Part shown: positions 44,416 to 53,016 of the stretch, one piece after another | Layout: each line of letters begins with the position of its first letter | How positions within the stretch are numbered: position 1 is the stretch's first letter | DNA from: Lachnospiraceae bacterium UBA4338 | GTDB lineage: Bacteria; Bacillota; Clostridia; Lachnospirales; Lachnospiraceae | DNA: 64,000 bases | Assembly (NCBI GenBank): GCA_002393735.1 | Contig: DGTK01000010.1 | Location: 295 to 64,294 of the forward strand | Direction of reading: 5' to 3' | Translations under genes and position numbers: made by a program | Notes under the pieces: model-generated | Told to the model about the DNA's origin: nothing | The model's database searches: none | Seen by the model: only the letters and a program-made list of their open reading frames with translations

Positions 44416-46577
44416 TACCTTATGCAAAGTGTTGTAATATCATCAAACTGCTCTGCATCTTCAACGAATTCAGTAACCCTTGTTCTGACTGTCTCATCAA
44501 GTTTTTCAACCGAGTCACCCGGGTTCTCATTAAGTGCATTAAGCATTCTTTCCTTGCCGAACATGTTATTCTCTTCCTTCATTGCTTCAACAATACCATC
44601 CGTGAAGAGATAGAGTGTATCGCCATCTTCAAGGGTTGTTTCATTAAGTTTATATTTTAAACCTTCAACCATTCCGAATATAGCACTGTGTTTGTCTTTC
44701 GGAAGTTCAAATTCACCCATATGACGGCTGATGGCTGCAAGTTCATGTCCTGCATTGACGAACTTAAGAACTCCTGTATCAAGTTCAAGTACTCCAAGCC
44801 ATACGGTAACAAAGAGTTTCATCTCGTTGTCACGAATCAGTAAACGGTTGATTTCGTAAGCGGCTTTCTCAAGATCATCTGAGTAAAGCATAAGCTGGTT
44901 TTGAATTGTATTTTTGGAAAGCACCATAAAGAGCGCTGCAGTAATACCTTTACCGGATACATCACCAAGCACAATGGCAAGATGATTATTATCTATTAAG
45001 AAGAAGTCATATAAGTCTCCTCCTACCTGCTTGGCCGGAACCATCCTGGCAAAAATATCAAACTCAGGTCTTTGGGCAAGTTCATCAGAAATCTTTGGAA
45101 GCATCGCAAGCTGAATCTTACTTGCCGTATTAATCTCAGCATTGATTCTTTCTTCCGCTGCCGTCTTCTCAAATATTTCATTCATGTAGACTTTGATTCT
45201 CCTGGTTAAATCAGAGAATGCTTCGCCAAGCACTTCAATCTCATTACCGGTTTTATATTCATCCGTCATGGCAAAATCCATGTCGCTTTCATCAAGATTC
45301 CGGATTCTCTTTGTCATGGTCTTAATCGGATTTAATGCTTTTCTGGTTCTTAAACTAATGACATGCGCCGTAAGAATAACAATCAGTGATGTAACTATTA
45401 AAAGAAGTACACAGGCTACCTTAATATTAATATCAAGCCTTTTAATATTTTCTGCTGAAATGGCACCCATTTCATCCATGAGTTTCTGTGATGGCTCCTC
45501 TAATTCCTTACGGGATACAAACATCATTAAAGTCCATCCAACAGTTTTTATAGGAGCATATGCTGTATAATACATCTCTCCATCAAGTTCAACCTCAGCA
45601 AATCCCGTTTCCTGATCAATACCTTTTTGAACAGCTTCTGCAAGGCTTGGGGATGCTACTTCTCTTACATCTGTGGTATTATCTCCATCCTGCATCAAAA
45701 TACCGCTTGTACTTTGCGTACAGATAATATGACCATTTTGACTGATAATAACTGAGAAACCGGTTTCACCAAGATTTCTTTCGGTAAGTTTCTGTTCCAT
45801 AACTTCCAAGGATGTGCAGCCTTCTAAAACCGCCTCAAGTTCGCCATCAACATATACCGGCATACCCCATGTCACCTCAGTTAAATCATAAAAGAAGCTG
45901 TGAACATCTTCCGAAAAATATATATCTCCTGTTTCAACTGCGCCCTTAAACCATGCCCTTGTTGACGCATCGTAATTAATCTGCTCACCATTTTCATCAT
46001 ATTTTTCAGCAGGCATATTATCCATTGCAATGGCGGTTCCATCCGGAAGAGCAACATAGCAGTCAATGGTACGTCCGTCATTGCCCTTTACTATCTCTCT
46101 CATCATTGGAGCAAGGTTTGCTACCCTTCCAAGTTTCTCTTTCACCTCCGGATTATCTTCCATACAGGTCTTCGAACCTAATAACTGAAGATGATACTCA
46201 CCATCATCCACTGTCTGCGGGTATTGAAGTTCTTTGATTTCATATGCGGAAGGATTCTCTAAAACTTCCACAACCTGCTCATTTAATACATTATAGTCAT
46301 GTTCAAGTATCCAGAACTCATCGTCGATCTGGTCAGATGCCCATGTAACTGTTTTAAGCAAAGAGTCAGTTGCAAGAGACATCATCGCTTCATCGGAACT
46401 TTCTTTGGCCAGTTCTCTTTGCTGGATTTCACTCTCATTTATTGTCAGATGAAGTGCATGAAGAGCTAAGATTGTCACTATCATAAAAAGAATAACCATA
46501 ACAAAAGACAGACTAATAACTATCTTCATTATTTTTCCATGTATACCTTCATAATATTTTTCTTTATTTTCCTTCAT
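44403..46577 (-). CDS. Membrane sensor PP2C phosphatase (dCache-HAMP-SpoIIE)
   Basis: 724 residues: membrane helix (about 18-40), an extracellular dCache-like sensor domain (about 45-375, with DASTRAWFKGAVETGDIYFSEDV and TAYAPIKTVGWTLMMFVSR), second helix (about 392-412), HAMP (about 413-465), and a SpoIIE/RsbU-type PP2C domain (about 490-724) with metal-binding Asp in VGGDLYDFF and LGDVSGKGITAALFM. It should dephosphorylate a STAS-domain anti-anti-sigma protein in response to an outside signal; such a protein is encoded by the first gene of the same operon. The start is placed at the ATG (46577) after GGAAGG; a TTG directly precedes it. Confidence 0.9.
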   Translation of the reverse strand: MKENKEKYYEGIHGKIMKIVISLSFVMVILFMIVTILALHALHLTINESEIQQRELAKESSDEAMMSLATDSLLKTVTWASDQIDDEFWILEHDYNVLNEQVVEVLENPSAYEIKELQYPQTVDDGEYHLQLLGSKTCMEDNPEVKEKLGRVANLAPMMREIVKGNDGRTIDCYVALPDGTAIAMDNMPAEKYDENGEQINYDASTRAWFKGAVETGDIYFSEDVHSFFYDLTEVTWGMPVYVDGELEAVLEGCTSLEVMEQKLTERNLGETGFSVIISQNGHIICTQSTSGILMQDGDNTTDVREVASPSLAEAVQKGIDQETGFAEVELDGEMYYTAYAPIKTVGWTLMMFVSRKELEEPSQKLMDEMGAISAENIKRLDINIKVACVLLLIVTSLIVILTAHVISLRTRKALNPIKTMTKRIRNLDESDMDFAMTDEYKTGNEIEVLGEAFSDLTRRIKVYMNEIFEKTAAEERINAEINTASKIQLAMLPKISDELAQRPEFDIFARMVPAKQVGGDLYDFFLIDNNHLAIVLGDVSGKGITAALFMVLSKNTIQNQLMLYSDDLEKAAYEINRLLIRDNEMKLFVTVWLGVLELDTGVLKFVNAGHELAAISRHMGEFELPKDKHSAIFGMVEGLKYKLNETTLEDGDTLYLFTDGIVEAMKEENNMFGKERMLNALNENPGDSVEKLDETVRTRVTEFVEDAEQFDDITTLCIRYHKK

Positions 46578-46612
46578 CAAGTTACCTTCCCAAAAAATAT
46601 AAAGCGCTCAAA

Positions 46613-48475
46613 TTAATCAATATCGAGCCTTTGTCTCTTAACAAGTTCCGCAAACTTACCATCCTTCCTGATAAGTTCATCATAACTTCCTTCTTCTATT
46701 ATGTGACCATTCTCTAACATAATGATTCTGTCAGCATTCTGAATTGTAGAGAGTCTGTGAGCAATAACAATTCTGGTACAGTTAAGCTTATTAATTGAAT
46801 CTGATATGCTCTGCTGAGTTACATTATCAAGAGCACTGGTAGCCTCATCAAAAATAAGAATCTTCGGCTTATTAACAATAGCCCTTGCAATCATGATTCT
46901 CTGCTTCTGACCACCTGAAATACTGCCCTGACCTTCAGAAATAATTGTATGCATTCCCATCGGCATACTTGAAATGTCATCAGCAATATTGGCAATGGCT
47001 GCAGCCTCCCAGGCATCTTCCTCTGTCTTTGAAGGCGCAGAAATCAAAATATTTGAAAGGATATCTGCATGGAACAAAGTTCCATTTTGCGTAACTGTTC
47101 CTATATTCCTTCTTACAGATGTAAGATTAAGTTCTTTCATGTTGTGACCGTCATAATAAATATTACCGCTCTTAGGTTCTTCAAAACCAAGAAGAAGTCT
47201 TACAAATGTAGACTTACCACAACCTGTCTTACCAACTATGGCAACATAGTCACCACTGTTGATTTCAAGAGAGATATCATCAAGAACATTTGGCATATTC
47301 TCGCCATAAGAAAATGATACATTCTCAATCTTTATATTTCCATCAACTTTTTCAAGTGTGATTTTATTAGGATCTTCAGTTTCAGGAACTTCGTCAAGAA
47401 TCGGACTTACCATACTTAAATCCGGGAATATTCTCGATAATGATGCAACTATTCCTGCAATTGAGGCAAAAGCCCCGGACAGAATACCGAAACCAGCCTG
47501 GAATGCCATATAGTCGCCTACGCTTATATCCCCGGTACCTGCTGTAAGATAGATTACTATATTACCAATAAGGGCAATAAAAAGCTGGAACGAGGAACTG
47601 ATAAGCATAATCTTTGGGGGATGATATGTAAGTCTTGCAGCCTTGGCATAAACTTCTGCCCACTTAACGAATATTCTTTTCTCAGCACCCGAGAGCCTGA
47701 TTTTTTGAATGCCATTAATAACCTCGTAGGTTAAGCCTGCCGCTTTGGATGAGCGCTTTAGCTGCATTTTAACAACCTTCATACTTACGAAAGATATAAG
47801 AATGCTAAATCCCGTAGTACATATCAGAATGAGTACCGTAGGAATAACCAGAGTCGGTGTAAACTGTGAGAGTTGAATAAGATATACCATCGAAATCAAT
47901 GCTGAAAGGAATGTCATAAAAACACCTTCAACCATAGAACTTGCAAGGCTTATCATACTTCCTGTTCTCATTGACATTTCACCAGTATTATACTTTTTAA
48001 AGAAACCTGCCGGAAGATGAAGCACTCTCTCCATTGTTTTTCTCTGAATATTCTTAGAGAGCATCAAACTTACACGAACCTGGAAAACTCCATTAACTGC
48101 TCTCATCAAAAGTGTTCCAAGTGCAGCTGATACAACAAAAACAGAGATTAATATAAAATAATTCATATCCTGTTTTTCAATTACGCTGCCGGTTAAAGTA
48201 CGTGTAAAATATGGGATCAGCATACCAACCAAAGAAACAAGCAGACCAAATACCAGAGTTATGATTATATCTTTGACAGGAAGTGCGCCCATCATAAATG
48301 CAAGATACTCCTTAAGTCCTGCTTTACCTTTATAGTCAGTATCATTGAACTTATATGTATCCTCATTTACCGCTTCTGCACTTGCAGCAACACCGGCCAG
48401 AGAAAGGAACGATTCACCAAAAGCGGTTTCATCATATTCTTTTCTTTCATTCAATTGATCTTCAAACCAACCCAT
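46613..48475 (-). CDS. ABC transporter permease/ATPase, NHLM (ABC2) type
   Basis: 620 residues: a short N-terminal cytoplasmic part (MGWFEDQLNERKEYDETAFGESF), six membrane helices and an ATPase with Walker A GKTGCGKST, signature ISGGQKQR and Walker B ILIFDEATSALD. No peptidase domain. The N-terminus resembles the second ABC component of nitrile-hydratase-leader (NHLM/NHLP) peptide export systems (TIGR03797-like, from memory), where it works beside a peptidase-containing ABC protein. That partner is encoded 12 bases upstream. Confidence 0.88.
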   Translation of the reverse strand: MGWFEDQLNERKEYDETAFGESFLSLAGVAASAEAVNEDTYKFNDTDYKGKAGLKEYLAFMMGALPVKDIIITLVFGLLVSLVGMLIPYFTRTLTGSVIEKQDMNYFILISVFVVSAALGTLLMRAVNGVFQVRVSLMLSKNIQRKTMERVLHLPAGFFKKYNTGEMSMRTGSMISLASSMVEGVFMTFLSALISMVYLIQLSQFTPTLVIPTVLILICTTGFSILISFVSMKVVKMQLKRSSKAAGLTYEVINGIQKIRLSGAEKRIFVKWAEVYAKAARLTYHPPKIMLISSSFQLFIALIGNIVIYLTAGTGDISVGDYMAFQAGFGILSGAFASIAGIVASLSRIFPDLSMVSPILDEVPETEDPNKITLEKVDGNIKIENVSFSYGENMPNVLDDISLEINSGDYVAIVGKTGCGKSTFVRLLLGFEEPKSGNIYYDGHNMKELNLTSVRRNIGTVTQNGTLFHADILSNILISAPSKTEEDAWEAAAIANIADDISSMPMGMHTIISEGQGSISGGQKQRIMIARAIVNKPKILIFDEATSALDNVTQQSISDSINKLNCTRIVIAHRLSTIQNADRIIMLENGHIIEEGSYDELIRKDGKFAELVKRQRLDID

Positions 48476-48487
48476 TTGTTACTTCCT

Positions 48488-50656
48488 TTATTCACTGCTT
48501 ACAAGCTTATGGTAGAAACCTTCAAGTTTCATAAGTTCACTGTGTGTACCCTGCTCCACAATTTTACCCTTATCAAGAACAACAATTAAATCGCTGTCCC
48601 TGATGGTTGATAGTCTGTGAGCAATAACGATAGTTGTTATGCCTCTTTTTTTGATGGCATTAACAGTTTCATATTCTGTCTTTGCATCAAGTGCACTTGT
48701 GGCTTCATCGAGAATAATTATACTTGGATCCTGAGCCAGGGCACGTGCAATCTCCATTCTCTGCTTCTCACCACCTGAGAAGTTCTTACCACCTTCAAGT
48801 ACAAGAGCATCATATCCGCCCTCTCTTGACATTATAAGGTCATGTATCTGAGCATCCTTACATGCCATCTTAACTTCAAAATCAACGATGGAATTGTCCC
48901 ACATCTTAATATTATTTGCAATGGTATCTTCAAAAAGAGTAATGTCCTGATCAACAACCGCTACGGAGCCTACGAAGACTTCATGATCTATCTCATCTAT
49001 TCTTTTGCCATCGAATAACATTTCACCGGACCACGGAGAATACAGACCTGAAAGCAGTTTGGATATTGTGGACTTACCGCTTCCTGTAGGACCAACGATG
49101 GCGATTTTCTGACCTTCTTCAATATTGATGCTGAAATCCTTAAGTACAGGTTCATCAAGTGAAGAATAACCAAATGTAAGATTCTTTATCTGAATATTAC
49201 CTTTAACTTTCTGAATCTTATCCATCTGCACATGTCTTATAACATTCTCATCTAAAGGATATTCAAGAACATCTTCCACTCTTTCCATACTGGTTCTCAT
49301 TTCCATTATGGTCTGTCCACTTGATATAACTGTCATTGCAGGTCCCATAAAGGCTGAAAGAAATGCCTGGAAAGCCAGAATTGAACCGACTGAAAACTCA
49401 CCCTGCACGGTATAGTAAACACCCAGAATAAGGATTCCATAATTGGCAAGAGATGAGATAATCTCAGGAATAAGACCAAGTGACGCATTTAGTTTTGCCA
49501 TCCTGATGTTTTGTTTATTTACATCCTCCTGCACTTCAGCCCAGGTATCGAAATAACTTTTTTCTGCACCATTTGACTTAATGGTCTCAATCATTTCAAT
49601 AGCCTTTGATGTCATGGCCCCTAACTTTGCCATATCACGGCTTTTGACACGGGATATATTTACTCTTACATTGGATATAACCTGCGATAAAAATATATTA
49701 ATAACAATATTGATAATTCCGATTGCAGTAAGAATCAGACTCTTCCTGAGCATTACAACCAGATAGAAAACAATCATTACGGAATTAAGCGCAAGCGGTG
49801 CAAAAACATTCACCAGAGTTTCAGCAATGGAAGCATTCTCTGACTGTCTGCCCTGAAGATCACCAACCATTCTTTGTGAAAAGAAATTAATCGGAAGTCT
49901 TAAGATGCGCCACATATAATTGGTGGAACCGATTAAGTCGAGCTTACCTCTGATCTTATATCCGTATATTGTCTCTACAAGTGTTATAATACACTGCATC
50001 AGTCCGAAGGTTGCGAACAAAAGAACGAATGGCAGCAACCACGAAGGATTGTTTCCACCCAGAATATAATCAACGAAAACCTGCTGCATTACAGGTGTAA
50101 CAATGCCAATCAGATTTAAAATGACGGTTGTCATTACAAAGAAAACAATGAGTGACACAGCGCCCTTAAGTCTCTTCTTTGCGAATTCAAGCATTGACTT
50201 TCTCTTACCACCTGTTTCAAAATCCTCGCCCGGAGTAAGCTGAAGATATATACCTGTAAACATCTTATCAAATGTTTTAAGATCAACTTTTACCAGACCT
50301 TTGGCCGGATCATTGATAATGGCTTTATTTCCTTTGAAACCACAAAGCACAACAAAATGAGCCATTCCCCAGTGAATAATAGCCGGGAACTGACCTTTTT
50401 CTCTTAATTTCTCAGTTGTATAAGCATAGCCTTTGCCTTCGAAGCCATATTTTCTGGCAGCGCGAAGAATATTCCTGGCATTACTTCCGTTACGGGACAC
50501 ACCACAGTCGCTTCTCACCTGTTCCAAAGGAACCCATCTGCCGTAGTATGCCATAATCATGGTAAGGGAAGCCGCACCGCACTCTAAGGCCTCCAGCTGC
50601 ATAACTATGGGTACTTTTGCTGCACCTTTTGTTTTTGGTTTCTTAATCTCACTCAT
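48488..50656 (-). CDS. Peptidase-containing ABC exporter (C39 peptidase, NHLM ABC1/PCAT type)
   Basis: 722 residues. An N-terminal C39 bacteriocin-processing peptidase with oxyanion Gln20, Cys26 (QLEALECGAASL), His100 (WGMAHFVVL) and Asp116 (INDPAKG), all intact, then six membrane helices and an ATPase (GPTGSGKST; FSGGEKQRMEIARAL; IIILDEATSALD). It should cut the leader from a ribosomally made peptide, usually after a double-Gly-type site, and export the core. Located between the mini-adaptor gene (2-base gap) and the second ABC gene. No precursor peptide gene is adjacent. Confidence 0.94.
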   Translation of the reverse strand: MSEIKKPKTKGAAKVPIVMQLEALECGAASLTMIMAYYGRWVPLEQVRSDCGVSRNGSNARNILRAARKYGFEGKGYAYTTEKLREKGQFPAIIHWGMAHFVVLCGFKGNKAIINDPAKGLVKVDLKTFDKMFTGIYLQLTPGEDFETGGKRKSMLEFAKKRLKGAVSLIVFFVMTTVILNLIGIVTPVMQQVFVDYILGGNNPSWLLPFVLLFATFGLMQCIITLVETIYGYKIRGKLDLIGSTNYMWRILRLPINFFSQRMVGDLQGRQSENASIAETLVNVFAPLALNSVMIVFYLVVMLRKSLILTAIGIINIVINIFLSQVISNVRVNISRVKSRDMAKLGAMTSKAIEMIETIKSNGAEKSYFDTWAEVQEDVNKQNIRMAKLNASLGLIPEIISSLANYGILILGVYYTVQGEFSVGSILAFQAFLSAFMGPAMTVISSGQTIMEMRTSMERVEDVLEYPLDENVIRHVQMDKIQKVKGNIQIKNLTFGYSSLDEPVLKDFSINIEEGQKIAIVGPTGSGKSTISKLLSGLYSPWSGEMLFDGKRIDEIDHEVFVGSVAVVDQDITLFEDTIANNIKMWDNSIVDFEVKMACKDAQIHDLIMSREGGYDALVLEGGKNFSGGEKQRMEIARALAQDPSIIILDEATSALDAKTEYETVNAIKKRGITTIVIAHRLSTIRDSDLIVVLDKGKIVEQGTHSELMKLEGFYHKLVSSE

Positions 50657-50658
50657 AA

Positions 50659-51060
50659 TTATTTATTCATTAAAAACTCTACCGGTTTTATTTCTCTTAT
50701 GACTATCTTGCACTTATATGCACCATCTTTAAGTGGCATATCGGATATAAGAACTGTTCCGTCATCTTCCACTGAAAGTACAGTTCCGGCCTCATCTTCT
50801 ATATATACTTTCTGACCGGCTGCTATTGATTTCACGCTCTCTTCTTCTGAATAAATGGCAACACTTCTGTCTGATACAACTGCAGTCATTTCCACTTTCT
50901 GTTCTATGGTTGCAAGTATTGTCCATAAAAAGAAGTTCAGAAGAAGCAGAATATGAGCCCCAAGAACTATCCATACAACAGGATTGGTTCTTTTAAGGAT
51001 CTTATCCAGTTCTTCCGGGCCTGAAATATTCTTATTTACTTTTTTATCTTTTTTTGACAT
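50659..51060 (-). CDS. Miniature HlyD/NHLM-secretion-like membrane protein
   Basis: 133 residues: a charged N-terminal segment, one membrane helix (about 28-50, VVWIVLGAHILLLLNFFLWTILA) and a small extracellular beta domain (about 58-133, VSDRSVAIYSEEESVKSIAAGQKVYIEDEAGTVLSV). In NHLM export clusters this position is usually held by an HlyD-like secretion protein of about 400 residues. This one has the membrane anchor and something like a lipoyl/barrel piece, but no coiled-coil hairpin. The assignment is inferred mainly from position and layout. Confidence 0.7.
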   Translation of the reverse strand: MSKKDKKVNKNISGPEELDKILKRTNPVVWIVLGAHILLLLNFFLWTILATIEQKVEMTAVVSDRSVAIYSEEESVKSIAAGQKVYIEDEAGTVLSVEDDGTVLISDMPLKDGAYKCKIVIREIKPVEFLMNK

Positions 51061-51112
51061 TTATCTCACACCATATCACGTATTATAACTGCCGGGTTTA
51101 TCATTCATTCCA

Positions 51113-52510
51113 CTATATATCCAGAGAATTCTGAAGTGTCCAGCCATCAAGTGCTTTAACTACCCTGTCATACCAGCCATTTTCAAAGAAAATACACTTG
51201 GTAACATCCTGATGGAAGAAATCATCCTGCTTAGGGCTGTATAGTCTTCCAAGAGCCGGGCAGCCACCTGCACATGCCATATAATATTTACAGTTACCAC
51301 ACTTATCATTACTGATAACCTGCTGAAGTAATGTTGCCATGGCAACATTTAAGTATTCGCTTTTTGTAATTATATCTTTAAGAGGTCTTGTCTTAACATT
51401 GGCAAGACTGATTCCTCTCTCTAAGAAAAATCCCGACATCTGCATACAAGGCACAACTTCTCCACCACTTGTTATTGCAATCATGCCTCTGTTACCCGGA
51501 CAGATTGGAGTTCTTATATTAAAATTCTTTTTGCTTGATGCAATGGGTTGTAAAGAATAAGACTTACTACTAGAATAGAGAAAATAAAACTGCCAGACAT
51601 TTATTACCATCTTCATGTCGGACTTAATATACTCACGGGCAAAGTCCAGCATTGTCTTATAATACATCTCAAGAGGAATTGTTGAATTAGGAGAATTCTG
51701 CTCCCACCTTGGAGCCTCAGTGGTTCTTATGATTCTCATCTCATCCACACCCATGTCATTAAGAAGTCTTGCGGTATCCATCATGACATCAAGGTTTTTA
51801 AGATTAACCTGAACCTGAGCTTTAACACGAAAACCATTCTTAATACAAAGTTCGATGGCCTTTAGTGTTTTCTCTTCTGCCTTGTCATTCTGCCTCATCC
51901 AGTTATGATAACCAACACCGTCATAAGAAATTTTAATAAGTGGATGACATCCTATTTCCTTAAACTCATCCAGCATTTTCTGAGTTAACAAAATGCCATT
52001 TGTATTAAGTTCAAAAACGAACATATCCCTGTCATAGATAGCTCGTATTATGTCCATAAAATGCTTATGAACAGTAGGCTCTCCACCGGTAATTGTAAAA
52101 CCATTGACTCCGGTATCTCTTGCCTGATTCAGGATATCAATAATCTCATCAAAACTTAATTCACTATTCAGGCGGTCATTATCCTTGGCATTAAAGCAAT
52201 GAATACAGTTAAGATTACACTTACCTGTAATCATGAGATTCATCTTAGGAAAATAATAATTATCATATTCCTTTAAGGTTGACCACTTAGAAGGTTTATC
52301 ACCCTTTTCGCACTCTTCAATGTAATGAAGTTCCAATAAAGAGTCTATGACTTCATCTTTAACCAAATCATGCATTGAGTCGCAAAGAAGCAGTTTTTCA
52401 AACTGTTCCTTAGTCACTGACTTGGCATCAGTAACATTTTTTATGTATATTGAGCGGTCCACATATTTCCATTTTCTAAGACCGATAAAATCCTGTATAC
52501 GATAATACAT
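51113..52510 (-). CDS. Radical SAM/SPASM peptide-maturase-like enzyme
   Basis: 465 residues. A helical N-terminal domain (about 1-85) precedes the radical SAM core with CX3CX2C (Cys98, 102, 105 in KCNLNCIHC) and the SAM-binding TITGGEPTVHK. The C-terminal SPASM domain has further Cys groups (TPICPGNRG, VVPCMQM, CGNCKYYMACAGGCPA, VTKCIFF) for auxiliary [4Fe-4S] clusters. Enzymes of this build modify ribosomal peptides, for instance by thioether or C-C cross-links. It is 52 bases upstream of the adaptor/exporter genes, so a RiPP maturation role is inferred; the substrate peptide is not found here. Confidence 0.9.
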   Translation of the reverse strand: MYYRIQDFIGLRKWKYVDRSIYIKNVTDAKSVTKEQFEKLLLCDSMHDLVKDEVIDSLLELHYIEECEKGDKPSKWSTLKEYDNYYFPKMNLMITGKCNLNCIHCFNAKDNDRLNSELSFDEIIDILNQARDTGVNGFTITGGEPTVHKHFMDIIRAIYDRDMFVFELNTNGILLTQKMLDEFKEIGCHPLIKISYDGVGYHNWMRQNDKAEEKTLKAIELCIKNGFRVKAQVQVNLKNLDVMMDTARLLNDMGVDEMRIIRTTEAPRWEQNSPNSTIPLEMYYKTMLDFAREYIKSDMKMVINVWQFYFLYSSSKSYSLQPIASSKKNFNIRTPICPGNRGMIAITSGGEVVPCMQMSGFFLERGISLANVKTRPLKDIITKSEYLNVAMATLLQQVISNDKCGNCKYYMACAGGCPALGRLYSPKQDDFFHQDVTKCIFFENGWYDRVVKALDGWTLQNSLDI

Positions 52511-52551
52511 AATATAACCTTATTCCCGGATTATTTCTTTATCACTCAGGC

Positions 52552-52854
52552 TTACTCAACTTCTACTACATTATTGAATCCGCACATTTCAATTATTTCC
52601 ATAATGTCATCATTGGCATTAATAAACCTGGTCTTACGCTTTCCGCTCTTGTTCATATAGATTTCAGTCGCCATAATTACACGAAGTCCTGCAGATGATA
52701 TGTACTCAAGTTTTGAAGCATCAAAAACAATGGCATTAACACTATCTCTTTTTTCTTCAAGCATAGTTTCTAACTCAGGTGCAGTCTTGTTATTAAGATT
52801 CCCCATAATCTCAACATATAAAACATCATCCTGTACATTCGTATTAACTTCCAT
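52552..52854 (-). CDS. STAS-domain anti-sigma factor antagonist (RsbV/SpoIIAA-like)
   Basis: 100 residues, a complete STAS domain with the phosphorylatable Ser in LEYISSAGLRVI (Ser53 or Ser54). In partner switching, unphosphorylated STAS protein binds an RsbW-type kinase/anti-sigma factor; a PP2C phosphatase removes the phosphate. The phosphatase is the last gene of this operon, but no kinase is encoded. The start follows GAAGGAGAATGGT. First gene of the operon, after the promoter at 52912-52941. Confidence 0.9.
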   Translation of the reverse strand: MEVNTNVQDDVLYVEIMGNLNNKTAPELETMLEEKRDSVNAIVFDASKLEYISSAGLRVIMATEIYMNKSGKRKTRFINANDDIMEIIEMCGFNNVVEVE

Positions 52855-52911
52855 AATACCATTCTCCTTCTCATCTGAAATAGAAACACTTATAACAAAA
52901 AAACCTTTATA

Positions 52912-52941
52912 ATTATACCATTAAAACAGGCTGAAATACAA
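52912..52941 (-). promoter_or_regulatory. Promoter of the STAS/radical SAM/exporter operon
   Basis: On the minus strand TTGTAT (52936-52941), an 18-base spacer and TATAAT (52912-52917), about 55 bases before the STAS start. Confidence 0.7.
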
Positions 52942-52965
52942 CGAAATAAGCCATTAAAACATAAT

Positions 52966-52994
52966 AAAAAGGCAAGCCTTAACGACTTGCCTTT
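52966..52994 (-). terminator. Intrinsic terminator after flotillin
   Basis: Stem AAAGGCAAG/CTTGCCTTT (52986-52994, 52968-52976) with a 9-base loop, followed on the minus strand by TTATTATG. It separates flotillin from the STAS operon. Confidence 0.85.
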
Positions 52995-53016
52995 AATATT
53001 TAAAATATCATAAATC

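Noticed and set aside
52855..53016. Gap before the STAS gene checked for a precursor peptide
   Set aside because: It holds only a promoter and the flotillin terminator; no small frame with a ribosome binding site and a Gly-Gly-type leader is seen. The other gaps in the operon are too short.
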